Source: an uncultured Bacilli bacterium
GTDB taxonomy: Bacteria; Bacillota_I; Bacilli_A; RF39; UBA660
Direction of reading: 5' to 3'
DNA length: 64,000 nucleotides
NCBI GenBank assembly: GCA_934119965.1
Contig: CAKOTA010000006.1
Coordinates: 1-64,000 of the forward strand
A program made the translations under genes and the position numbers. The notes under the pieces are model-generated. The model did no database searches and was not told the DNA's origin. It saw only the letters and a list, made by a program, of their open reading frames with translations. Of this stretch, positions 54,800-63,731 are shown one piece after another (the first letter of the stretch is position 1; each line of letters opens with the position of its first letter).

Positions 54800-56245
54800 A
54801 TGAATCAAGTTGAAGAACTAAAAGTTAAATTATTTGAAAATATTAAAGAATATAATGAGGAAGAGACTAATAATGTTTTAAAAGCATTTGAATTTGCTAA
54901 TGAATTACATAAAGGCGTTTACCGTCAAAGTGGTGACCCTTATATAACACATCCTTTAGAAGTAGCAATTATTTTATCAGAAATGCATGCTGATAGAGAT
55001 ACTATTTGTGCGGGATTACTTCATGATACAATTGAAGATACAAATATTACTAAAGAAGATATAGCTGAAGCTTTTAATAAAGATGTTGCGAAATTAGTTG
55101 ACGGAGTTACCAAAATAAGTAAACTTAATTTTTCAAATAAACAAGAACAAAATGTTGCAAACACAAGAAAAATAATTACTAGTATCACTGATGATGTAAG
55201 AATTGTTATAATTAAATTGGCAGATAGGTTACATAATATGCGAACATTACAATTTAAAAGTGAATTTAAACAAAAAGAAAATTCAATGGAAACAATGGAT
55301 ATATTTGTGCCACTTGCTTATTATATTGGAGCTTATAGAATTAAAAGTGAATTAGAGGATTTATCACTACAATATTTATATCCTGATAAATACAAAAAAT
55401 TAGAAGAAGTAAAAATAAAAATTGAAAATGAAAGTTCTAATTGTTTAAAAGAAATGTATGAAAATATAAATTGTATTTTAAATAATAGAGATATACCACA
55501 TGAAATTAAAATAAGAACTAAAAATATTTATGGTATTTATAAAAGATTAGAACAAGGACATAAAATATCTGATATTCATGATCTTTTAGCGCTTAAAGTA
55601 ATGGTTGATGATATAGCAAATTGTTATCAAACATTAGGTTTAATTCATTCTCAATATCATCCTATTAATGACAAATTTAAAGATTACATTTATAATCCAA
55701 AAACTAATATGTATAGATCACTTCATACTACAGTGTTTGGTGAAGATAATAGACTTGTTCAAACACAAATTAGAACATTTAATATGGATAAAGTTGCTTC
55801 ATTTGGACTTACTGCATATTGGGATATTGAAAAAGGAAATGCTAGAAATGTAATGCAAGATGATTTAAAAAATAAATATCAATTCTTTAAATCATTAATT
55901 GAAATAAATCGTGTTTTTGGAGATAATCAAGAATTTGTAAGGCAAGTAAAAAATGAACTTTTTACTGATAGAATATATGTATATACAACTAAGGGAGAAA
56001 TAGTTGAACTACCAATTGGTTCTACAGCAATTGATTTTGCTTATAAAATTCATTCTGATTTAGGTAATACAATGGTTTCAGCAATTGTAAATGATAAGGT
56101 TGTTGAACCAGACTATGTATTGCATAATAAGGATAGGGTAAGAATTATAACTGATATTATGTCATATGGACCAAGAGAAGAGTGGATAAATAAAGTTCAA
56201 ACTACTAAAGCAAAAAGAAAGATAAAGGAGTTTAATAGAAAATAA
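54800..56245 (+). CDS. rel: RelA/SpoT-family (p)ppGpp synthetase/hydrolase, short form
   Basis: A 481-residue Rel; ATG 54800 is chosen after GGAGGTGTT. The HD hydrolase domain reads YRQSGDPYITHPLEVA, CAGLLHDTIEDT and KLADRLHNMRTL. The synthetase domain has IHDLLALKVMVDD and NMYRSLHTTVFG. A TGS domain follows (IYVYTTKGEIVELPIGSTAIDFAYKIHSDLG). The protein ends about 20 residues after TGS: the helical, zinc-finger and ACT domains of full-length (~730) Rel are missing, with no sign of them downstream. Its stop overlaps the ATG of the next gene. Confidence 0.93.
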   Translation: MNQVEELKVKLFENIKEYNEEETNNVLKAFEFANELHKGVYRQSGDPYITHPLEVAIILSEMHADRDTICAGLLHDTIEDTNITKEDIAEAFNKDVAKLVDGVTKISKLNFSNKQEQNVANTRKIITSITDDVRIVIIKLADRLHNMRTLQFKSEFKQKENSMETMDIFVPLAYYIGAYRIKSELEDLSLQYLYPDKYKKLEEVKIKIENESSNCLKEMYENINCILNNRDIPHEIKIRTKNIYGIYKRLEQGHKISDIHDLLALKVMVDDIANCYQTLGLIHSQYHPINDKFKDYIYNPKTNMYRSLHTTVFGEDNRLVQTQIRTFNMDKVASFGLTAYWDIEKGNARNVMQDDLKNKYQFFKSLIEINRVFGDNQEFVRQVKNELFTDRIYVYTTKGEIVELPIGSTAIDFAYKIHSDLGNTMVSAIVNDKVVEPDYVLHNKDRVRIITDIMSYGPREEWINKVQTTKAKRKIKEFNRK

Positions 56246-56697
56246 TGAATAAAGTGATTTATATAGATTTCGATGGCGTACTTGTTGATACTCCAAAATT
56301 TATAAATGAAGAGCTAAAAATAAATGGAAATTCAGAAGAAACTTGCAAAAATTTTCATTGGGATTATTTTTTAAAAAATTGTAATGAAATAGAAAATAAT
56401 TTAACAGTTTTAAAAAAAATATCGCAAAAAAATAAAGTCGTAATTTTAACACATGTTTATTCAGACAATGAAAAATTAGCTAAAGAGAAGTTTATTTTTG
56501 AAAAACTAAATAATATAAAGATTATTGCAGTTCCTTATTATATAGATAAAAATATAATTGTTAATCCAAAAGATAATATTTTAATTGATGATTATAGTAA
56601 TAATATTGATAAATGGATAAATTCAGGTGGTATAGGAATACAATTTAAAAACGAAAAAAGAATAGATAAATTATTAATTGATTACATAAGAATTTAA
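56245..56697 (+). CDS. HAD-family phosphatase, first gene of the Rel-linked operon
   Basis: A 150-residue HAD-type protein of the 5'(3')-deoxyribonucleotidase (NT5C) kind: motif I YIDFDGVLVDTP, motif II VVILTHVYSD, and DNILIDDYSNNIDKW as the terminal acidic motif. The ATG is in TAATG with the rel stop, so translation is coupled. It may dephosphorylate a nucleotide or a product intermediate. Confidence 0.75.
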   Translation: MNKVIYIDFDGVLVDTPKFINEELKINGNSEETCKNFHWDYFLKNCNEIENNLTVLKKISQKNKVVILTHVYSDNEKLAKEKFIFEKLNNIKIIAVPYYIDKNIIVNPKDNILIDDYSNNIDKWINSGGIGIQFKNEKRIDKLLIDYIRI

Positions 56698-56710
56698 GGT
56701 GGTGAAAATA

Positions 56711-57589
56711 ATGATATCTTATTATAGTTGTTTTAATAAAAAAATTTTAATTAATTTATATAAAAAGTCGGATGATATGTTGGATTTTTGGCTAAAAAGA
56801 TTTTGCCCTAGTATAATTAAAATTCAAGATTCAGCACAATTAAAAATTGATTTAGAAATTATTGTCGTAAAATCCGAAAAAACAAATTATAGTATAAAAA
56901 ATAATAAAATATTTTTATTTGGAAATATAAGAGATAATATAAGCTATATTGCAAAATTTGTAACACAATGTTTTCAAAAATTATTAATAGAAGAAAATAT
57001 TTTAATAATTCCAGCATCATGTGTCTCAAAAAAAAATAAAGCGTTACTTGTAATAGGTGATTTTTGGCAAGGAAAAACTTCTTCAGCATTAAATATCTCA
57101 TCTAAATATAAGTGTAATTTAATATCAGACAATTATGTTGCTATTAAAGATGGTTATATTATAGGAGCCACAAGTTTTATATCAGTAAGGAAAGAAGATA
57201 TTAAAGATAAAACCAATCCCATATTTTTTAGCATTAATGATAGATATTTTTATAATAATAAATATTTCTATGATAGTAATTTAAAGATAATTGGATTTAT
57301 GTTACCATATATTAATAAAGGAGATAATAATATTCATTACATATCAAAGGAAGAATCTTATTGGTATTTATATCAAAAATTTTCAAGATTATTATGTGGC
57401 GAAACGATTTTATTTGATGGAAAATTGCCATCACCAATGTTTTTAAATAAGAGTAATTCAAAAACAATTTTAAAAATTGTAGATGAATTACTAATTAGCA
57501 ATAGCATAAAATATGTTTCTGCTCCAATGGATATTATAACAAACGAAGGAAACAAAATATTATGTGATGGAGATGATAATAATGAATAA
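56711..57589 (+). CDS. HPr-kinase-like P-loop protein
   Basis: A 292-residue protein; ATG 56711 follows AGGTGGTGAAA. Its centre reads IIPASCVSKKNKALLVIGDF then WQGKTSSALNIS, a Walker A loop in the context seen in HPr-kinase-like proteins (ASCV...G...GKS/T). NLISDNYVAI follows as the Asp-bearing strand. HprK-like ATPases are regular members of radical SAM and other RiPP clusters. Its 3' end overlaps the radical SAM gene by eight bases. Confidence 0.7.
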   Translation: MISYYSCFNKKILINLYKKSDDMLDFWLKRFCPSIIKIQDSAQLKIDLEIIVVKSEKTNYSIKNNKIFLFGNIRDNISYIAKFVTQCFQKLLIEENILIIPASCVSKKNKALLVIGDFWQGKTSSALNISSKYKCNLISDNYVAIKDGYIIGATSFISVRKEDIKDKTNPIFFSINDRYFYNNKYFYDSNLKIIGFMLPYINKGDNNIHYISKEESYWYLYQKFSRLLCGETILFDGKLPSPMFLNKSNSKTILKIVDELLISNSIKYVSAPMDIITNEGNKILCDGDDNNE

Positions 57590-58604
57590 GGATTTTAATT
57601 TTATTGTAAAATTAACAACCGGTTGTCCTGGAAATTGTAAGTGTTGCCGCGATAGACAAGAAAACTTTAAATTAAAAAATGAAAAAAATAGTATTTTTGA
57701 TATAAATATTTTTGAAAAAATATGTAAGAATATAAAAAAATTAAACGGATCGTATGTATGCATTTCTGGCGGAGAGCCAACTATGGTAAGAAATATTGAT
57801 GATTATATAAAAATAGCAAAAAAATACGAATTAGCGACAAGAATAAATACAAATGGATGGAATGTCACAAAAGACAATTTAGAATGTTGGTTAAAAAATG
57901 GATTAGATCAAATTGTTTTATCAATATATGGGTTAGATGAAAAGAGTATTATTGAGACCAGAGGTAATAGATTTATTTTTGATAAAAGTATGAGGGCTAT
58001 TGAAGTTATAAAAGAACTAAGAAAAAAATATAAATTTATATTTATTATTCAAACTATAATAATGAAAGAAAATTATAAGCAAATGCCAGAATTACTTAAT
58101 TACTCAATTGATAGTAATGTAAATTTATTTTGGCCTTCATATTTGGAAGATGCAATTAATTTACCAGAAATAAGGTTGAGTACTGAAGAAATAAGTGATT
58201 TCAAAAATAATATAATTCCAAATATGAAAAAAATAATTGATGAAAAAGTTATGGATAATAAGATAAAAGAGAATATTATGAAATCATTAGATAGTTATTA
58301 TAATGATGGTACAAAGTTATATCAATACCATAAAGAAAATGAGAATTGTCATTGGAGCGGTAAACATTTCACATTTTATCCTAATGGGACAATAGATCCA
58401 TGTCCTGGTCATGAATATTTTAAGAGTAAATATCAATTTAAAATAAATTATAATGAGATTGATGAGTTTATGAAATTAGAAAATTTAACTAAATGTAAAA
58501 ATGTATGTTTTGATTATTGTAAGTATTGTCCACAAGGTGTTCATCACGAAATATCATTTATGCCTGTTTCATTTAATGAACATGATAGTAAAGAGGAAAT
58601 TTAA
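57582..58604 (+). CDS. Radical SAM enzyme with Cys-rich C-terminus
   Basis: A 340-residue radical SAM protein; ATG 57582 follows GGAGATGA. The [4Fe-4S] motif is C15-x3-C19-x2-C22 (GCPGNCKCC). GGEPTM and RINTNGW are the SAM-binding strands. The C-terminal third has a SPASM-like set of Cys (CHWSG...GTIDPCPGH...CKNVCFDYCKYCPQG), suggesting an auxiliary cluster as in peptide-modifying enzymes. The substrate is unknown. Confidence 0.85.
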   Translation: MNKDFNFIVKLTTGCPGNCKCCRDRQENFKLKNEKNSIFDINIFEKICKNIKKLNGSYVCISGGEPTMVRNIDDYIKIAKKYELATRINTNGWNVTKDNLECWLKNGLDQIVLSIYGLDEKSIIETRGNRFIFDKSMRAIEVIKELRKKYKFIFIIQTIIMKENYKQMPELLNYSIDSNVNLFWPSYLEDAINLPEIRLSTEEISDFKNNIIPNMKKIIDEKVMDNKIKENIMKSLDSYYNDGTKLYQYHKENENCHWSGKHFTFYPNGTIDPCPGHEYFKSKYQFKINYNEIDEFMKLENLTKCKNVCFDYCKYCPQGVHHEISFMPVSFNEHDSKEEI

Positions 58605-59939
58605 ATGATATATACTACCGAAGAAAATAGGTATTTATCATACAATACACCTTTAATAGAATATATTAGGTCAAAACATTTATATACAAACGAAAATCTG
58701 ATGTATACAAAAAAATATTCTGATGGTACATTTTCAATAACAAAGCCTACAGAAATATTTACAAATTGTGAGTTTATCAATGGATATCCACATTTTCAAA
58801 TACCACTTTCAAAATGTATAGAAGAAATTGAGTTTTTTATAACAGGTGAAAAAATGTATGATAATAATTTTTATATTAGATATGGTGATACTCATCCACA
58901 TAAATGTATCCCTAAATTGGCACAAGTAAGAAATTTAGTTATAGAAAATTCTTTATCAAATATGATAGGCAAAAATGTAAAAAGTTTTTACGGCTTTGGA
59001 GACATAAGTTTGAAATCATTAAAGGATTTTATTGAAAAATATCATATAAATATGACACCCAATGAAATGTTTATAATGCTTGTTAATAATAATATATCTA
59101 ATGATATTTTGAAAAAATTAGAGGAATATGATTTATCAGCCTTAAAACAAATTTTTATTTTTTTAAGACAGTTAAGATTAGTTCCGAAAGAATTTTTAGT
59201 TGAATCGAAACTATACTCAAATCAAAATTTATATAGATCATTAAAGAGTAATCCAAATTTTACAGAAGAATTAAAAAAAAATGGAGAATTGAAATATTCA
59301 CTACAAGAGTTAATATTTATTAATTCAATTTTAGATAATAATGATGATGTATTATTTAATATTATAGGTGCAAATCAAAATTCACATGTATTAAAAGTAG
59401 AAGAATTGTTAAAAGGAAATTATGATTTGAGAGGTAGATTTTTAACATATGAAATATGTAGAAATGCAGATGAACGTGATATTAATTTATGGTCTGAAAA
59501 GTTAAATAAGTTTATTGAAAAAAATAATTTAGAAATAAGTGGTGATAATCTTGATTACCAAGATTTATTAAAAATATTAATGATAATTAATAGTAATGAT
59601 GTAATTATTGATTATGACAAATTAGATAAGTATAAAAACAATATTAGAAAATTTACTAATATTGTTACAAGTATAGATGGTATAAATAATAAAAAAAATA
59701 TTAATTCTGGTAATGATTTAATTTATAAAATGGCATTAGTTTGTTATAATTTAAATAGATCTATTGAAATGGGAAATCAAAGTAATTTTTACAGATACTT
59801 AATTGTTGTAGTTGATGAATATGAAAATAATAAAGATAAATATATTAATATTCAAGGACTGTATAAAGAATTTTTGATTAAGTGTTTAGATAGACTGGGG
59901 TATAAAAAGAAAGATAAAATAAAGGAGTTGAAAAAATGA
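58605..59939 (+). CDS. Unknown protein of the Rel-linked operon
   Basis: A 444-residue soluble protein beginning one base after the radical SAM stop. It has no signal or membrane helix and no motif I recognise; features include a His/Cys-containing segment (RYGDTHPHKCIPKLAQ near residue 92) and a helical, Leu/Asn-rich second half. Its place between the radical SAM and S66 genes and the overlap with the latter make it a core operon member. Confidence 0.6.
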   Translation: MIYTTEENRYLSYNTPLIEYIRSKHLYTNENLMYTKKYSDGTFSITKPTEIFTNCEFINGYPHFQIPLSKCIEEIEFFITGEKMYDNNFYIRYGDTHPHKCIPKLAQVRNLVIENSLSNMIGKNVKSFYGFGDISLKSLKDFIEKYHINMTPNEMFIMLVNNNISNDILKKLEEYDLSALKQIFIFLRQLRLVPKEFLVESKLYSNQNLYRSLKSNPNFTEELKKNGELKYSLQELIFINSILDNNDDVLFNIIGANQNSHVLKVEELLKGNYDLRGRFLTYEICRNADERDINLWSEKLNKFIEKNNLEISGDNLDYQDLLKILMIINSNDVIIDYDKLDKYKNNIRKFTNIVTSIDGINNKKNINSGNDLIYKMALVCYNLNRSIEMGNQSNFYRYLIVVVDEYENNKDKYINIQGLYKEFLIKCLDRLGYKKKDKIKELKK

Positions 59940-60910
59940 TTTATCCTAAAAAAGTAAATAAAAATGATATAATAGAAATAATTTCACCATCAAATGGTGT
60001 GAAAAGTAAAAAAATACAAAAAATCGAAAAAGCAGTAGAAAAATTAAATAATTATGGATATAAGGTAGTTGAAGATAGATATGTAAGAAATACTGAAAAT
60101 GGCGTTAGTTCATCTGCATTTAATCGATCAGTTGAACTAAACAACGCAATTAAGAATAAAGAAGTAAGAGCCTTAATTGCATGTTCAGGTGGAGATTATT
60201 TAGTTCAAATTATGGGTTTAATAAGTTTTGATCAATTTAAAAAAAATATAAAATGGATACAAGGTCAATCCGATATTACACCTTTGTTATTTTATATAAC
60301 AACTAAATTAGATGTTGCAACAATTTATAGTTTTAATGCCAAATCTTTTGGTGATGATAATTTACCAGAATCAATGATAAAAAATAACATGGAATTTTTA
60401 AGTGGAAAAATGCCGAAACAAATTGAATATGGATATAAAATAGATGATGATAAAATAGAACAACCATGGGAGTGTATAACAGAGGATAGAGAATTTAAAG
60501 GAAGAATTATAGGAGGATGCTTAGATTCATTAAAAGATATAATAGGGACAAAATATGATTGTGTAAAAAATTTTATAAATAAATATAATGAAGATGGAAT
60601 AATTTGGTATTTTGATGTGGCGGAAATGACAAATGAAGATATATTAAGAACAATGTGGCAATTTAAAAATGCCGGGTGGTTTATAGGGTGTAAAGGTATT
60701 TTATTTGGAAGAATAGAAAATGAAATTAATTATACAGGCATAACACTAAAAGATGCAGTTAATTATAATCTTTTTGATTTAAATATTCCAATTTTTATAA
60801 ATACAGATATAGGACACACGAATCCAGTATATACATTAATTAATGGTTCAATTGTAAGAGTTACTAAAAATAAAGATAATAAGCATATTATGGAGACAAT
60901 TTTTGAATGA
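59936..60910 (+). CDS. S66-family peptidase, MccF/LD-carboxypeptidase-like
   Basis: A 324-residue serine peptidase of family S66. IISPSNGV at the N-terminus; ALIACSGGDYLVQIM holds the presumed nucleophile Ser; IQGQSDITPLLFYI matches the G-[YF]-SD-x-T-x-LL motif of MccF; IIGGCLDSLKDIIGT and FDVAEM give the Glu; and TDIGHTNP gives the His. Members either cleave murein L,D-peptides or, like MccF, inactivate microcin-C-type peptidyl nucleotides. The cluster context favours self-protection or maturation. Confidence 0.82.
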   Translation: MIYPKKVNKNDIIEIISPSNGVKSKKIQKIEKAVEKLNNYGYKVVEDRYVRNTENGVSSSAFNRSVELNNAIKNKEVRALIACSGGDYLVQIMGLISFDQFKKNIKWIQGQSDITPLLFYITTKLDVATIYSFNAKSFGDDNLPESMIKNNMEFLSGKMPKQIEYGYKIDDDKIEQPWECITEDREFKGRIIGGCLDSLKDIIGTKYDCVKNFINKYNEDGIIWYFDVAEMTNEDILRTMWQFKNAGWFIGCKGILFGRIENEINYTGITLKDAVNYNLFDLNIPIFINTDIGHTNPVYTLINGSIVRVTKNKDNKHIMETIFE

Positions 60911-61965
60911 AAATATTAATTGGAATTTGTGGAATTGGAAATGGACATTTAAGCAGACAGACAAATGTAATAAATTTATTAATGAATAAAAATCATAAAA
61001 TAGTTATAGTAACTACGAAGAATAATATTAATTATTTTAAAAATAAATTTCCAGAGTTTAAAGTATTAGAAATTAGTATTCCATGGATAGCATGCAATTC
61101 AACAGGAATTGATTTTGAAACATCTTTAAAAAAATATCAAGAGGGGAAAATAGATCAATTTTTTGAATTTTTAAAATTTTCTATGAATGTAGAAAATGCA
61201 TTTTCTGGAGTTCCGGATTTGGTAATTACAGATTATGAACCGAATGTTGCTCAATATTCTTATGCAGTTGATATACCTTTAATTTGTATGGAACAGCAAT
61301 CAAAATTTTTATATTTAAATGAAGTAAAAATAAGTAATTTCTCAATTTTAGAAGAAAAAAAAAGAATTAATTATTTTTTTCCAAAATACTCGTATAAAGT
61401 AATTTCATCTTTTTTTCCAATAACTATAAAAGAAAAAAATGTTAAAGTGGTTACACCGATTATATCTCCATTAAATGAGATAAAACATAAAAAAAATCAT
61501 ATATTAGTATACTTTTCTCCATATGAAAATTCAGATAAGTATAAAAAAATAGTAAGAGCATTAGAAGATATACCAAATCGTAATGTAATTGTTTATACAA
61601 AGGAAGACTTCGATATTGATTCGAATAACATTACATTTAAATCTTATTCTAATGAATTTAAAAACGATCTTGAAAATGCTTACTGTATAATATCTACTGC
61701 CGGGCATCAGTTGCTAAGCGAATCTATCTCAATTGAAGTGCCAGCATACTTAATACCATTAAGTACATATGAACAAAATTATAATGCTAAAATGATTGAA
61801 AAATATGATTTGGGAAAAATATCACATAATATAAATGCCGAAGAAATAAATCAATTTATTAAAGAAATACCTTACTATAAGAAAAGAATTATAAAGTTCA
61901 AAAATAAATATTATAAAAATAATTGGGAAAAGAGTTTGTTAGAAATTATTGATACTTTTATGTAA
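60907..61965 (+). CDS. Glycosyltransferase, GT28/MurG-like
   Basis: A 352-residue GT-B protein. It starts MKILIGICGIGNGHLSRQT, the Gly-rich acceptor-side loop of GT28-like enzymes; DLVITDYEPNVAQYSYAVDIPLI-type sequence follows in two parts. The C-terminal donor site reads CIISTAGHQLLSESISIEVPAYLIPL. Other members are annotated as UDP-sugar transferases. It overlaps the S66 gene by four bases and ends the operon. Confidence 0.75.
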   Translation: MKILIGICGIGNGHLSRQTNVINLLMNKNHKIVIVTTKNNINYFKNKFPEFKVLEISIPWIACNSTGIDFETSLKKYQEGKIDQFFEFLKFSMNVENAFSGVPDLVITDYEPNVAQYSYAVDIPLICMEQQSKFLYLNEVKISNFSILEEKKRINYFFPKYSYKVISSFFPITIKEKNVKVVTPIISPLNEIKHKKNHILVYFSPYENSDKYKKIVRALEDIPNRNVIVYTKEDFDIDSNNITFKSYSNEFKNDLENAYCIISTAGHQLLSESISIEVPAYLIPLSTYEQNYNAKMIEKYDLGKISHNINAEEINQFIKEIPYYKKRIIKFKNKYYKNNWEKSLLEIIDTFM

Positions 61966-61973
61966 AAAAATGC

Positions 61974-62001
61974 TTGACTTTTAGTAAGGGCTCATTATAA
62001 T
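61974..62001 (+). promoter_or_regulatory. Promoter of argS
   Basis: TTGACT at 61974-61979, 16-base spacer, TATAAT at 61996-62001. Confidence 0.7.
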
Positions 62002-62041
62002 ATATGTAAATTAAATTTTGTTAGTGAAAGAGGGAATTTTT

Positions 62042-63727
62042 ATGTTGAATTTAAAAAAATATATCAAAGAAGAAATAGAAAAGGTAGGTATTCAATTAGA
62101 TAGCGTTGATGTTGTAAGACCACCTAAAGAGGAAATGGGTGATTTTACTATACCATGTTTTACTATAAATATGGATGGTATAAATAATCCACATGAAAAA
62201 GCAAAAGCTATTTTAGAAAAATTAAATATGAATGAAGATATTATTTTAGATACAAAAGTTATAGGACCATACTTAAATTTTACTATTAATAGAGATTTTT
62301 TGGCAAAAGAAACATTAGAGACTATTAGTTCAGAAGGAAATAATTATGGTTCAAGCAGAATTGGAAATGGAAAGGAACTTTTAATTGAGCATACATCAAT
62401 AAATCCAAATGCTTCACCTCATATTGGTAGATCAAGAAACAGTATTATAGGAGATTTTTTAGTTCGACTATATAAATTTGAAGGTTATAATGTTGAAGCA
62501 AATTATTTTATAAATGATATTGGAAAACAAATTTCAATGTTATTGGTGGGGGTAGAAAAATTAGGTAATATTGACACTATAGCATTTAGTGATATGCTAA
62601 AGTTATATATAGAAATAAATGATATAAGTAAAACAGATAAAGAAGTAGAAAAAAAGATCTTCTATTATTTACACGAATTAGAAAATGGAAATGAAGAAGT
62701 TAGAGATAAATTTAAGAAAATTACAGATATATGTGTTGAAGGACAACAAGAAATATTTAAGAAAATGGATATTAGATGGGATAGATTTACTCATGAATCT
62801 GATTTTGTTTTTGAAAATAAAACCACAAAAATATTAGAACGATTAAAAGAAAGAAAAAAATTACATGAAGATGAGAATGGCAGATTATATGTTGACTTGA
62901 GTGAATATGATATACCAACAAAATCACCAGTATTAGTTCTTACTAGAGAAGACAAAACTTCATTATATCCATTGAGAGATATTGCTTATACTATTTCAAA
63001 ACTAGAAAGAAATAAAGAAAATAATGTTATTGTCTTGGGAGAAGATCAAGAAGTCTATATGCAACAAATTGCTGCAACACTAGATATTCTAGGATATACT
63101 GCTCCAAAACTTGTCTCATATGATTTTGTTCTATTAAATGGTGATAAAATGGCTACTAGAGAAGGAAAAGTTGTCCTACTTGATGAATTTATTGAAAAAG
63201 CAAAAGAAAAATTAGCTATGACATTTAAAGAAAAAGGAACAAATTTATCAAATGATGAAATTGTAGATTTAGCTGCGTCTTGTATTAAATATAACATGTT
63301 AAATGTTAATAGAAAAAGAACAGTTAATTTTAATTTAGAATCAGCAACAGATTTTCAAGGTAATTCGGCTATTTATCTATTATATAATTATGCAAGAATA
63401 AATTCTATTTTAGAAAAGGTAAATTATTGTGGATCTGATGAAGATATTTATAAATTTAAAGAAGAATTAGAATATTCATTAATAAATAGTCTATATAAAT
63501 TTCCAGAAGTTGTAGATAATTCATATAATACTCAAGAATCAGTAATTATTACCAATTATTTATATGATGTAGCTCAAAAATTTTCAAGATATTATAAAAA
63601 TATACCTGTATTAAATGAAGAAGACAAATTAGTAAGACAATCAAGACTCGCATTATTAAATTCAACTAAAACAGTTTTATCAAACGGAATGAAAATTCTT
63701 GGAATAAATCCAGTTAAGAAATTATAA
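62042..63727 (+). CDS. argS: Arginine--tRNA ligase
   Basis: A 561-residue class I synthetase; ATG 62042 follows AAGAGGGAATTTTT. The N-terminal domain (VVRPPKEEMGDFTIPCF) precedes the HIGH-type motif NASPHIGRSRNSIIGD. DGDKMATREGKVV-type sequence (NGDKMATREGKVV) and the C-terminal anticodon domain (YLLYNYARINSILEK) are complete. The last His of HIGH is Arg here, as in many ArgRS. The usual KMSKS is replaced by the MATREG element, as known for a group of ArgRS. Confidence 0.95.
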   Translation: MLNLKKYIKEEIEKVGIQLDSVDVVRPPKEEMGDFTIPCFTINMDGINNPHEKAKAILEKLNMNEDIILDTKVIGPYLNFTINRDFLAKETLETISSEGNNYGSSRIGNGKELLIEHTSINPNASPHIGRSRNSIIGDFLVRLYKFEGYNVEANYFINDIGKQISMLLVGVEKLGNIDTIAFSDMLKLYIEINDISKTDKEVEKKIFYYLHELENGNEEVRDKFKKITDICVEGQQEIFKKMDIRWDRFTHESDFVFENKTTKILERLKERKKLHEDENGRLYVDLSEYDIPTKSPVLVLTREDKTSLYPLRDIAYTISKLERNKENNVIVLGEDQEVYMQQIAATLDILGYTAPKLVSYDFVLLNGDKMATREGKVVLLDEFIEKAKEKLAMTFKEKGTNLSNDEIVDLAASCIKYNMLNVNRKRTVNFNLESATDFQGNSAIYLLYNYARINSILEKVNYCGSDEDIYKFKEELEYSLINSLYKFPEVVDNSYNTQESVIITNYLYDVAQKFSRYYKNIPVLNEEDKLVRQSRLALLNSTKTVLSNGMKILGINPVKKL

Positions 63728-63731
63728 TAAA

